A stretch of 14,407 nucleotides of DNA from Bacteroidales bacterium UBA3816 (GCA_002368955.1 DFDY01000020.1:25044-39450); one strand, 5' to 3'; shown: positions 7,501 through 13,799, counted from the first letter of the stretch. The notes: generated from the sequence alone by a model not told the origin. Program-made: numbers and translations.

Positions 7501-7927
7501 CATCCTGTTTCTTGCGTATTTCACGTTTCATAGTGTTTCGGACACTCTTGCGGGCGGCTTCGAGGTCGGTCTCGCGCTGTTTCATGTCCTCCAGCACCAC
7601 TATCAAGGGCAAGTCCTTGGAATAGGTGTGCATCTGCTGTACGGCGTCGGGGTCTGCCAAAGTGTACCCCTTCAGTTCAGCCCCCTGCAAGCGGTAACGG
7701 TTGGTGCCAGCAGGCAAGGCAAAAGAGAATGTCCCATTTGCTCCGCTCTTGACGGGGCTATGATTCTCAATGGTGACAAGGGCGTTACTCAGCCGCACCC
7801 CAGGAACGACACTTCTGCCATCGGCAGAGAGCTTTCCTCGGGTCTTCACATACCCCTGCTGAGTCTGCGACACAGCAGACACTGCCATAACGTTTAACAA
7901 AAGGATGAACAATAATAATCTTTTCAT
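4565..7927 (-). CDS. Secreted TPR-repeat protein, partner of the TIR protein
   Basis: A 1120-residue protein. Residues 1-20 are a typical Sec signal (KRLLLFILL core, small residues near AVS), so it should lie in the periplasm. Residues 24-112 look like a carboxypeptidase-regulatory beta-sandwich (GVRLSNALVTIEN...GTFSFALPAG). Residues 115-265 are charged, helical and coiled-coil-like. Residues 313-959 are fourteen tandem TPR units of 46 residues, with core NNLGNLY...DYANSEKYYKLALENYEKL..ANPEAYR; the first is degenerate and units 4-12 are nearly identical. Units 5 and 9 carry insertions of two residues and one residue. Residues 1035-1100 contain at least one ordinary 34-residue TPR. It resembles the TPR_10/TPR_12 type used for protein binding. 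It has a real Shine-Dalgarno site, unusual in this phylum, and is the first gene of the operon with the TIR gene. Ligand and function are not known. Confidence 0.88.
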   Translation of the reverse strand: MKRLLLFILLLNVMAVSAVSQTQQGYVKTRGKLSADGRSVVPGVRLSNALVTIENHSPVKSGANGTFSFALPAGTNRYRLQGAELKGYTLADPDAVQQMHTYSKDLPLIVVLEDMKQRETDLEAARKSVRNTMKREIRKKQDELDSLRDAHAITQAKYDSLMRDFWEYRQSSENLVNEMAERYVSTDYDQLDDFNRQVQAYIESGQITKADSMIRSKGSLEERFNRVKQYQAINAQREAEIQQEQESLSKSRQYTQKEKDDLANDLYRQHLVFLQQPLMQDSALYYLKMRADLDTTNFEAVWDYAYLSYNQKSFHEAEKYLKLLLGAYEKLSAANPETHRPRLSKIQNLLGNLYCICNDYANSEKYYKQSLKNRENLFAANPGAYRSDLSTTQNNLGNLFKSRGDYANSEKYYNLALENCEKLYAANPEASRRLLAMIQYNLGELYNILQDYVNSEKYYKLALENNEKLYSANPEAYRAELAMTQSGLGRLYNALNDYANSEKYHKLALENKERLFAANPEAYRADLAITQGNLGSLYRNLHDYANSEKYYKLALENYEKLFAANPEAYRSDLARTQNNLGHLYLYGDLHDYANSEKYYKLALEYYENLFAANPEAYRADLAATQNNLGNLYSNLHDYANSEKYYKLALGNYENLFAANPEAYRSDLAGTQHNLGNLYRALHDYANSEQYYKLALGIRENLFAANPEAYRADLARTQNNLGVLYSDLHDYANSEKYFKLALENYEKLFAANPEAYRADLASTQNILGILSSVLHDDYANSEKYHKLALENYEKLFAANPEAYRADLASTQNILGILYSDLQNYANSEKYHKLALENYEKLFAANPEAYRADLAKAQHILGNLYSDLHDYANSEKYYKLALGNREKLYAANPEAYRADLASTQNNLGILYSDLHDYANSEKYYKLALENYEKLYAANPDAVREYLARTYWGLMSLYANTDKLEQYDTFLTKAYGLYRTLYDIDAFTYKSAFIELQNRLVQRKLMDKKIDEALSLARNNYGLDKTNETTTFLLSHSLNQKAYQYAAVFDYTKALNNIDEAIELMPNEADFYDSKGEILLMQGKEKEALKMWQKVLELNSKYLDDYPEGTNLSNGLKAKGLIK
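5051..6991 (-). repeat. 138-bp coding tandem repeat (14 units) in the TPR gene
   Basis: The fourteen 46-codon TPR units are repeated at DNA level. From about 6439 down to 5051 the copies share long identical blocks, for example about 50 identical bases at 5412-5462 and 5550-5600. Length changes are confined to 3 and 6 bases and keep the frame. High synonymous identity suggests recent duplication or gene conversion. Confidence 0.93.
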
Positions 7928-7934
7928 AGCAGGT

Positions 7935-7941
7935 CTCCTTT
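7935..7941 (-). promoter_or_regulatory. Shine-Dalgarno site of the TPR gene
   Basis: AAAGGAG on the minus strand, seven bases before the ATG at 7927. It is a clear ribosome binding site where most genes in the window have none, and it fixes the start. Confidence 0.8.
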
Positions 7942-8119
7942 ATCTTTGATTATCGAAGTACATTTTCACTATAGTTTAGTTCAGTTATCAAACTTTAATT
8001 CCACGAATAAGGTGCTAATAAATTGAACAACGAATGGATAATATCTTTTCAAGCGACCTATCGTACAAACCCATAAGTGTGAATGTTTTATTGATAAATC
8101 ATTAAAAACAATAATTGTG

Positions 8120-8127
8120 CAAATATA
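8120..8127 (-). promoter_or_regulatory. -7 box of the TPR-TIR operon
   Basis: TATATTTG on the minus strand in an A/T-rich setting. No TTTG occurs at the expected -33 position. If used, the transcript has a leader of roughly 185 bases before the TPR start codon. Confidence 0.55.
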
Positions 8128-8218
8128 CAAATAAAAAAGATTTGGTACACTATTTAGCGGATTTTTATTTCCACACTGTTCAATTCTACGGTTCAGAACT
8201 GGCTATAACACATGGGGA

Positions 8219-8347
8219 ATGCTGCCATTATAGCCCGCAGCGGAGGGGAGCACTACTAATTTGACACAGGGCCTCATGGTTGGGACCTCTTTGCACACAT
8301 AATGTCGGGCAGGAAGGAGGTGTTCTCATATCTGATATTGGCAGCAT
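8219..8347. repeat. 129-bp stretch bounded by 13-bp inverted repeats
   Basis: ATGCTGCCATTAT (8219-8231) and ATATTGGCAGCAT (8335-8347) are reverse complements with one mismatch. GCCCG (8233-8237) and CGGGC (8306-8310) can pair inside. It lies between the divergent promoters of the TPR-TIR operon and the epimerase operon. It may be a structured RNA, a small mobile remnant or chance. Confidence 0.5.
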
Positions 8348-8392
8348 GGCAGTTTTTTTCATCCAGACTCTGTCTAAATCAGTTTTTTTGTG

Positions 8393-8400
8393 TATATTTG
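8393..8400 (+). promoter_or_regulatory. -7 box of the epimerase gene
   Basis: TATATTTG 28 bases before the ATG at 8429. It argues against the upstream in-frame GTG at 8390, which would overlap the promoter. Confidence 0.65.
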
Positions 8401-8428
8401 CAATTTCAAACACGAAACAGACAATGCC

Positions 8429-9298
8429 ATGCAGATAGCCAACAACCACCTGACGCTCACCGTCGCCCATCGGGGAGCCGAGCCCGTGTCGCTCCGCGCG
8501 GGTGAGCGCGAATATCTCTGGCAGGGGAACCCTGCCTATTGGAAACGCCATGCCCCCATCCTCTTCCCCATCGTAGGCAAGGTGTTCGACAACACCTACC
8601 GTGTTGGCACACAAGAGTATCACCTCTCCCAGCATGGGTTTGCCCGCGACAGGGATTTCGACCTCATAGGCCAAACCGACGACACGCTCACTTTCCGACT
8701 GGCAAGCGACGACGAAACCCTACGGCAATACCCCTACCCATTTGTCCTCACCGCTCATTACCAGCTGAACCAGAGCCAGCTATGCTGCCAATGGACACTA
8801 GAGAACCCCGCCGAAAAGGAGATGTACTTCATGCTGGGCGCACACCCCGCCTTCAACTATCCCCTATTTGACCCTGCCGACTCTGTCTTCGGCCACATGA
8901 CTTTCTTTCTGCACGACAAACCCGTCAGCCAGCTCTCCGTCACCCGGCTCAGCCAGCAAGGCTATGCCCTGCCCGACCGACTGCCCATGCCCCTGCTCGA
9001 AGGGCAACTGCTCCTCACGCCTTACACCTTCCGCCACGACGCGTTGGTGCTGGAAGGCCACCAAGCCGACCGTGTGGTGCTGCACGACAAGTACTGTCGG
9101 CCTTTCCTAGAAGTCAGCTTCGACGCCCCCGTCTTCGGCCTCTGGTCACCCGTGGGGGCTCCTTTCTGCTGCATCGAGCCTTGGTATGGACGCACCGATG
9201 CAGAGGGTTTTGCCGGCACCATCAGTGAGCGCCAGCACATACAGCGACTTGATGCGCACAAATCCTTTATCTTCAAATACAACATCAATATTCTCTAA
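8429..9298 (+). CDS. Aldose 1-epimerase (mutarotase) family protein, LacX-like
   Basis: A 289-residue galactose-mutarotase-fold protein, expected to interconvert alpha and beta anomers of a sugar or sugar phosphate in the cytoplasm. Family features are a start pattern ANNHLTLTVAHRGAEPVSL, a tryptophan-rich WKRHAPILFPIVGKV segment, GAHPAFNYP with the catalytic-type histidine, and CIEPWYGRTDAEGF near the C-terminus. The length fits the LacX/YeaD-like branch (about 290) rather than the longer GalM. The start ATG at 8429 was preferred because the upstream GTG extension falls on the promoter and the family begins with this strand. There is no signal peptide. It is followed after 13 bases by the EEP-family gene, so the two are probably co-transcribed. 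The sugar is unknown. Confidence 0.88.
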   Translation: MQIANNHLTLTVAHRGAEPVSLRAGEREYLWQGNPAYWKRHAPILFPIVGKVFDNTYRVGTQEYHLSQHGFARDRDFDLIGQTDDTLTFRLASDDETLRQYPYPFVLTAHYQLNQSQLCCQWTLENPAEKEMYFMLGAHPAFNYPLFDPADSVFGHMTFFLHDKPVSQLSVTRLSQQGYALPDRLPMPLLEGQLLLTPYTFRHDALVLEGHQADRVVLHDKYCRPFLEVSFDAPVFGLWSPVGAPFCCIEPWYGRTDAEGFAGTISERQHIQRLDAHKSFIFKYNINIL

Positions 9299-9311
9299 AC
9301 ATACTTACCTC

Positions 9312-10163
9312 ATGAAAAAAAGCATCATCCTCTTACTCGCGGCATTGCTGCTCACCCTCAGCGCCTTCCAGCTCCACCGGCAAAGCCACGACCTGAAGTT
9401 CATCTCCTTCAACATACGCCTCGGCAGCAGCTGGTCCAAGGGACAGGACGGCCCACACTACTGGGACAACCGCAAAGAGGCGGTGGTGAGCATGATAAGG
9501 CAGGAGAACCCCGACGCCATCGGTATGCAGGAGGTACTGCCCAACCAGCTGGCCTATTTGGACAGTGCCCTCACCGATTATCAGCGCCTAGGCGTGGGTC
9601 GCGAAGACGGCAAAAGCCAAGGCGAACATATGGCCATTTTCTTCAAGAAAGACCGACTCGAACTGGTCAAGGGTGGCACCTACTGGCTCAGCCAAACACC
9701 CGACTCCGTCAGCATGGGCTGGGACGCTGCCTGCCGCCGCACAGTCACCATGGCCCTGCTGCGCGACCGACAGACAGGCCGCCAGCTGCTATACATGAAC
9801 ACCCATCTAGACCACATGGGCCCCATTGCCCGGGCAGAATCCACCAAGCTGCTCACCCGGCTGGCCGCCCAGTGGGCTGGCGACAACATTCCCATCCTCA
9901 TAGGAGGTGACATGAACAGCAACGAGCGCGACACCATCTTCAACTCCTTCTACCAAGCAGGCCTGGCCAACTGCCGCGACATGGCCCCCACCGCCGACAC
10001 CGCCTATACCTATAATGCTTTCGGCAAAGGGGCACCCAACCGCATCGACCATTTCTTCCACCGCGGTCTGACCCTCAAGTCTTTCCGCACACTCAACGGC
10101 GACTACGGCATTCCATACATATCCGACCATTACCCCGTAGAACTCATATTCTTTTTCGATTAA
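9312..10163 (+). CDS. Exported endonuclease/exonuclease/phosphatase-family protein
   Basis: A 283-residue EEP-fold metal-dependent phosphoesterase. An N-terminal hydrophobic stretch (KKSIILLLAALLLTLSA, 2-18) predicts export to the periplasm or membrane anchoring. All core motifs are present: FNIR with N34, MQEV with E74, NTHLDHMG with H165, GGDMNSN with D200 and N202, NRIDHFF with D246, and SDHYPV with D272 and H273, the catalytic pair. The pattern WLSQTPDSVSMGWDAACRR (125-143) is typical of the Bacteroidetes branch, which includes putative nucleases, sphingomyelinase-like and sugar-phosphate phosphatase enzymes. The substrate cannot be told from sequence. ATG at 9312 is chosen over in-frame codons from 9186 because those lie within the epimerase gene and the signal sequence begins here. 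It ends 30 bases before the second heptamer array. Confidence 0.88.
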   Translation: MKKSIILLLAALLLTLSAFQLHRQSHDLKFISFNIRLGSSWSKGQDGPHYWDNRKEAVVSMIRQENPDAIGMQEVLPNQLAYLDSALTDYQRLGVGREDGKSQGEHMAIFFKKDRLELVKGGTYWLSQTPDSVSMGWDAACRRTVTMALLRDRQTGRQLLYMNTHLDHMGPIARAESTKLLTRLAAQWAGDNIPILIGGDMNSNERDTIFNSFYQAGLANCRDMAPTADTAYTYNAFGKGAPNRIDHFFHRGLTLKSFRTLNGDYGIPYISDHYPVELIFFFD

Positions 10164-10193
10164 TAGTTATATAGTTATCGCAGCCCCCGCCGC

Positions 10194-10347
10194 CTCAATT
10201 CTCAATTCCCAACTCTCAATTCTCAACTCTCAATTCCCAATTCTCAATTCTCAATTCTCAATTCTCAATTCTCAACTCTCAACTCTCAATTCTCAATTCC
10301 CAACTCTCAACTCTCAATTCTCAATTCTCAACTCTCAATTCTCAATT
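10194..10347. repeat. Heptamer tandem array, CTCAATT/CTCAACT (22 units)
   Basis: Exactly 22 units of 7 bases run without any length change. Every unit is CTCAATT, CTCAACT, CCCAATT or CCCAACT, so variation is limited to C/T transitions at two positions. It is preceded by GCAGCCCCCGCCGC and ends three bases before the NUDIX start codon. Here the CTCAATT strand is the coding strand, the reverse of the array at 1039-1150. Confidence 0.96.
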
Positions 10348-10350
10348 GCC

Positions 10351-10851
10351 ATGTCAAAAGAGCATGAAAACATAGCCGTCATGTACGGTCCGCCGGAAAT
10401 GTTTTTCCGCAAGAGACTCCAAGTGGAGGAAGAACTGCAACGCATTTATGTGGTAGCAGCCATATTTGTGGACGAGTCTGCCGAAGACCCTGCCACAAAA
10501 CAAATCCTGGCCTGCCAACGAGGCTATGGGAAATGGCAGGGCTGGTGGGAATTTCCCGGCGGCAAGATAGAGCCCGGCGAGACCGACGAACAGGCCCTCC
10601 GACGCGAAATCCTAGAAGAGATGGAGACGGAGATAGACATCCTTCGCTTCTACGACACCATCAATTACCGCTACGACGATTTTCTCATGACCCTCCATCT
10701 CTATCTCTGCCACATGCGCGGGGGTTCATTTGTCCTGCACGACCACAGCGAGGCCCGCTGGCTCAGCCACGAAAGGCTGTCCGAAGTCCGCTGGCTGCCG
10801 GCCGACATAGAGCTTGTCCATCGCTGGCAAACAAAGGGGTTCGACTTCTAA
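10351..10851 (+). CDS. MutT-type NUDIX hydrolase
   Basis: A 166-residue NUDIX pyrophosphohydrolase, probably acting on oxidised or modified nucleoside triphosphates such as 8-oxo-dGTP in the cytoplasm. The NUDIX box runs from G71: GKIEPGE (71-77), seven residues, then REILEE (85-90), with E77, E86, E89 and E90 in place. The glycine usual near the end of the box is replaced by E92. The segment CQRGYGKWQGWWEFPGGK before the box is typical of MutT and related CTP/8-oxo-dGTP enzymes. About 30 residues precede the usual first strand (RIYVVAAIF, 31-39). The real start could be ATG at 10351, which directly follows the repeat array, or the in-frame ATG at 10381 or 10399. No ribosome binding site helps to choose. 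It converges with the TfoX-N gene 15 bases away. Confidence 0.88.
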   Translation: MSKEHENIAVMYGPPEMFFRKRLQVEEELQRIYVVAAIFVDESAEDPATKQILACQRGYGKWQGWWEFPGGKIEPGETDEQALRREILEEMETEIDILRFYDTINYRYDDFLMTLHLYLCHMRGGSFVLHDHSEARWLSHERLSEVRWLPADIELVHRWQTKGFDF

Positions 10852-10866
10852 CGGCCGACCCGCATC

Positions 10867-11193
10867 TCAGCGTTTTTTGGCCTTCTTGGGCTTGGGCTCA
10901 GGGAGGGCTTGGGCAGTGGCCTTCACCAGCTGCGAGAGATACTCGTGGTCGTCCACCTCTTCGATGTAGAAATAGGGCTTGGCCCCTTCATATGGTGGCC
11001 GCATAGTCTCTGTGCGCAGCAGTGGGCGCACCTCCTCGGTGGGCTTGATGTAAAAGCCATTGTCACTTATCAGCCCTATGATTTTGCCATCGCAATAAAA
11101 GCCATAGTCGCCAAACATCTTACGCACGGTCACCTCGCCAGCCTTGGCACACTGGTCCACAACATATTGTACAAAAGAGGGGTTGCTTGCCAT
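10867..11193 (-). CDS. TfoX N-terminal domain protein
   Basis: A 108-residue protein that matches the TfoX/Sxy N-terminal domain alone. The domain pattern is FVQYVVDQCAKAGEVTVRKMFGDYGFYCDGKIIGLISDNGFYIKPT, then RPPYEGAKPYFYIEEVDD, with a lysine-rich tail. In gamma-proteobacteria TfoX controls competence, but short single-domain members are widespread and mostly uncharacterised, so no competence role should be assumed. It is the last gene of an apparent minus-strand operon, starting nine bases after the lipoprotein stop. The start is the only ATG ahead of the conserved region. Confidence 0.88.
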   Translation of the reverse strand: MASNPSFVQYVVDQCAKAGEVTVRKMFGDYGFYCDGKIIGLISDNGFYIKPTEEVRPLLRTETMRPPYEGAKPYFYIEEVDDHEYLSQLVKATAQALPEPKPKKAKKR

Positions 11194-11202
11194 TGTTATT
11201 GT

Positions 11203-11844
11203 TTATGAATTGGTTTCAGACTTTCTAAGATAATTCGCCCACCATTGGTCTGTGTTGACAAGTACAAGGGTGCAGTCGGTGCGGCCACCGATGTTGGCGG
11301 CCACGGCCTGCACGGCCTTACGGGCCACCTTGGGGAGCATATTGCTCCAGATGATGACCACCGTGTAGCGTGTGGATGACTGCAACTGGGGCAGGCATGT
11401 GCGATAGTGGCTCAGCGTCATGCTGCCACAGGGGTCGCTCACCACTGTGGGCGAGGGCGGAAAGCGGCCGAAAGAGCCATAGTTGTTCCAGTCAAAGGAG
11501 AGAAAGCCACTCTGGGTGTAGCAGTTGATATGGTAAAAGACGAGCGAGTCACCGTCAAAATAAAGCACCTGAACCGGCTGGGCGCGGTGCTGCATCATAT
11601 TGGTGTCGAGGTCGAGACGTATCATACTGTCCACCTGTGCCACGGTGGCGACAACACAGGTGCAATCCACCACACGCCGGAACTCCTCGTTAAAAGCTTC
11701 TACCTGCCGAGGGTCGAAGAATTTAATCTCTTCTATGCCAAACGCTGCCTTGGCCACTACGGAGCAGCCCGAAAGCATCAGCCCGCAGACGACAATCAGC
11801 CCAATGGCGACCAAGTGTTTCATGCAGCGTTTATGGGAGGACAT
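11203..11844 (-). CDS. Lipoprotein of unknown function, possibly thioredoxin-like fold
   Basis: A 213-residue protein with a lipoprotein signal: hydrophobic LVAIGLIVVCGLML followed by the lipobox LSGC, with the acylated cysteine at residue 27. Either the ATG at 11844 or the one at 11823 (MKHLVAIG) may be the start; the second gives a more usual signal peptide. The mature part has a segment YTVVIIWSNMLPKVARKAVQAVAANIG followed by CTLVLVNTDQW (about 160-205). It looks like the strand-helix-strand of redoxins but lacks a CxxC pair, so a catalytic thiol-disulfide role is unlikely. Several cysteines (in CTCV, YHINC, DPC, TCLP) could form disulfides. It was not assigned to a named family. It lies nine bases from each neighbour in the operon. 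Confidence 0.75.
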   Translation of the reverse strand: MSSHKRCMKHLVAIGLIVVCGLMLSGCSVVAKAAFGIEEIKFFDPRQVEAFNEEFRRVVDCTCVVATVAQVDSMIRLDLDTNMMQHRAQPVQVLYFDGDSLVFYHINCYTQSGFLSFDWNNYGSFGRFPPSPTVVSDPCGSMTLSHYRTCLPQLQSSTRYTVVIIWSNMLPKVARKAVQAVAANIGGRTDCTLVLVNTDQWWANYLRKSETNS

Positions 11845-11853
11845 AAGGACTAG

Positions 11854-12417
11854 TTATTTCAGTTTCAGACCGTCCTTGAAGGCCTCGCCCACCCGCTTGG
11901 TCACCTGATAGTAGCCGTGGGTGTAGGGGTCGAAGGCTATGGCGTTCAGGCGTTCGATGTCCACCTTGCCGTCCTTCAGCTTGTCAGCCTCGACGGAAGT
12001 TTGCAACACCTTGCCAATCACGCCCATTCCAGTTGCGCCGCTCTGATATTCCACAAACTCGCACTCCAGGGCGATGGGCAGCTCGTTGATGACGGGGGCA
12101 TCCACCAATGCCGACTTGACGGCAGTGAGACCGCTCTTGGCAAATTTGTCCTTTTCGGTGCGGCCAGAGACCACGCCGAAGAAGTCAGCCTCCACCACAT
12201 GGGCGGCATCGGCAATATGGACCACAAAGCCCTTGCGGTGCTTGATATTCTCCACGGTCTTGTGGGTCTCGGTCAGGTTCAGGGCCACATGCTCCCGGTC
12301 GAGCATGGTTCCCCAGGCAGCATTCATCACATCGATGCTGCCGTCTTCGTTGTAAGTAGCCACCAGTAACACTGGCATCGGAAAGATAGCTTCCGTAGTT
12401 TTAATCGGTTGTTTCAT
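11854..12417 (-). CDS. Flavin reductase-like (FMN-binding split barrel) protein
   Basis: A 187-residue protein of the flavin reductase-like domain family (DIM6/NTAB type), expected to bind FMN in the cytoplasm and reduce flavin or a small substrate with NAD(P)H. Supporting segments are the N-terminal strand FPMPVLLVATYNEDGSIDVMNAAWGTML, where the DG..N.....G pattern marks the barrel, the flavin-side DREHVALNLTETHKTVENIKHRKGFVVHIAD, and DFFGVVSGRTEKDKFAKSGL. The length is usual. It is first in the minus-strand group with the lipoprotein and TfoX-N genes. No good promoter was identified in the 274 bases upstream. The exact substrate is unknown. Confidence 0.88.
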   Translation of the reverse strand: MKQPIKTTEAIFPMPVLLVATYNEDGSIDVMNAAWGTMLDREHVALNLTETHKTVENIKHRKGFVVHIADAAHVVEADFFGVVSGRTEKDKFAKSGLTAVKSALVDAPVINELPIALECEFVEYQSGATGMGVIGKVLQTSVEADKLKDGKVDIERLNAIAFDPYTHGYYQVTKRVGEAFKDGLKLK

Positions 12418-12691
12418 AGTATATAGTTTCTTTTTGTTTGTCTTTCATTTCATGAAGAGACACTCCGCCCCTGCATGAAAAAAAATCAAGTCTTTTATAT
12501 TTTAACGGACAATACTACTAGTTATTGTATAACATGTCATATTTGGAGTTCGGTTAATAAACCTGAAGGGATAGCCATATGCATTGCCGGCAGAAAGACA
12601 ATTAGATACAAACTGCCACGATGAAGCAAAACAGATTATAGACACATTCAGAGAGCCCAACCCGAGTGCCAACTTTTCGTAGCCCAGCAGT

Positions 12692-13327
12692 TCATAACTC
12701 TTTCACGAAGCTCCAACTGCCCATTTTGTGGCCACGGCAGTCCAATTCCTGATAGTCGGCCACCTCGAAACCCAGGTGCCGATAGAAGGCTAGGTTGCTC
12801 TCGCTGTTGGTGTAAAAGCAAAGCCTAGTTCCGCCTCGTTGGGCAATGTAGGGGACGACCCCTTGCATCAGCATTTCACGGCCAACTCCCTTTCCCTGAG
12901 ACTGGGGGCTGACGGTGAGGGAGCTAAGGTACCAAGTAGTGCCACCAAGCAGGGTGTGACTGAAATGCCCTGCTCGGGCATCCATGTCTAGCCATGCCTT
13001 CACAAGGTCTTGATTGGGCAGGCGCAGCACCCGTCCCCATCCATGGAGTAAGTATTGCAGGTCGCTTGGTTTCTTCCAGTCGGGCGGGAAAAGGTCAGCC
13101 ACGACAACCGGCTGGTCGGCAATGCGGCCGATAAGGAAGTGAGCACGACGGCGTGTGGTGCGGTACTCACTCTGTATCATGGCTCGCATGAACATCAACC
13201 TTTCTTTCTCTTCAGGGAAGTAATGGGTGAAATACTCATAGTCGGCGAAAGCCTGTACGGAGAGTTCGGCACAGAGATTTATCTCTTCGTGGCGCATATT
13301 TGCTATATTCAACAGGTCTGTTTTCAT
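12692..13327 (-). CDS. GNAT-family N-acetyltransferase
   Basis: A 211-residue acetyl-CoA-dependent acyltransferase of the GNAT fold. Motif A is VSPQSQGKGVGREML, containing the Q-x-x-G-x-G acetyl-CoA pyrophosphate loop, preceded by the strand WYLSSLTV. Motif B is the later LCFYTNSESNLAFYRHLGFEV, with the typical N..FY...GF ending. The N-terminal half (MRHEEINLCAELSVQAFADYEYF) is the substrate-binding part and carries no family-specific label; the substrate is unknown. An in-frame TTG at 13396 would add 23 residues but falls on a promoter-like sequence, so the ATG at 13327 is preferred. It stands alone, separated from the flavin reductase gene by 274 bases in which no clear feature was found. 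Confidence 0.87.
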   Translation of the reverse strand: MKTDLLNIANMRHEEINLCAELSVQAFADYEYFTHYFPEEKERLMFMRAMIQSEYRTTRRRAHFLIGRIADQPVVVADLFPPDWKKPSDLQYLLHGWGRVLRLPNQDLVKAWLDMDARAGHFSHTLLGGTTWYLSSLTVSPQSQGKGVGREMLMQGVVPYIAQRGGTRLCFYTNSESNLAFYRHLGFEVADYQELDCRGHKMGSWSFVKEL

Positions 13328-13364
13328 CTCTTTATCGTAATTGTCTGATATCACATTACTTTTG

Positions 13365-13397
13365 CAATTGTATATATCAACTATTTCTTGTTGCAAA
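13365..13397 (-). promoter_or_regulatory. Promoter of the GNAT gene
   Basis: On the minus strand TTTG (13394-13397) is followed after 21 bases by TACAATTG (13365-13372), one mismatch from TAnnTTTG. It sits about 38 bases before the ATG at 13327. Confidence 0.55.
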
Positions 13398-13459
13398 CAA
13401 TTGAATCATCGCAAGTAACTCTGTGTATTGTCTGGCGTAGAATAGTCTTCTTATCGTCT

Positions 13460-13491
13460 CGGTGCATTTTTTTAAGGTCAAAAATGCACCG
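13460..13491. terminator. Perfect 12-bp hairpin, possible terminator
   Basis: CGGTGCATTTTT (13460-13471) pairs exactly with AAAAATGCACCG (13480-13491) around an 8-base loop. It lies 45 bases after the end of the winged-helix remnant and upstream of the GNAT promoter, a sensible place for a terminator. There is no T-run beyond the stem, so it may instead be a repeat or binding site. Confidence 0.45.
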
Positions 13492-13535
13492 TGTTCTATA
13501 GTCATTATCACAAATCGACAGCCTCATCACCCACG

Positions 13536-13799
13536 TTATTTGACATAGTATTCTCCTGTCTTTTTTGAACCCCGATGTTCAATCAAATCTTCTTTTATAA
13601 GTGTAGCAATATGCCTGTCGATTGTAGGAGCACTCTTTCCTGATATATCGGCAATGTCTTTACCTTGAATCCCAGGATTGGAACTGATAATAGAGTATGT
13701 CGTCATTACACTATCATTTAACCTATCATTTAGTATATCATTTATCGTATCACTTGCATCCTTATTCCTAATTATTCGGTATTGGAAGAACCAATTCAA
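13536..13799 (-). pseudogene. Winged-helix C-terminal remnant of a larger regulator or ATP-binding protein
   Basis: An 87-codon frame ends in a clear winged-helix domain: NPGIQGKDIADISGKSAPTIDRHIATLIKEDLIEHRGSKKTGEYYVK. This ending, EHRGSKKTG.YYV, is typical of the C-terminus of AlbA_2/divergent-AAA (RecG-like) proteins of several hundred residues. Before it is a stretch DTINDILNDRLNDSV, also usual just ahead of that domain. The frame has no ATG: it can open only at TTG (13799), directly after a TAG. No upstream part is present, because an IS4-type element begins nearby. It is therefore most likely what is left of a gene cut off by insertion or deletion. A short functional DNA-binding protein cannot be excluded. 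Confidence 0.65.

Noticed and set aside
8390..8428. GTG start extending the epimerase by 13 residues
   Set aside because: It overlaps the TATATTTG promoter box, and the family begins at the later ATG.
8228..8674. Minus-strand frame of 148 codons
   Set aside because: Much of it is antisense to the epimerase gene and the remainder crosses the structured intergenic stretch. No family was recognised.
11407..12369. Plus-strand frames opposite the lipoprotein and flavin reductase genes
   Set aside because: They are antisense shadows; the minus-strand genes have a lipobox and family motifs.
12572..12680. Plus-strand fragment reading ...DEAKQIIDTFREPNPSANFS and stop
   Set aside because: It is about 35 codons with coding-like composition but no start, no recognised family and stops close upstream. 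It could be a gene remnant but is not supported enough to list.
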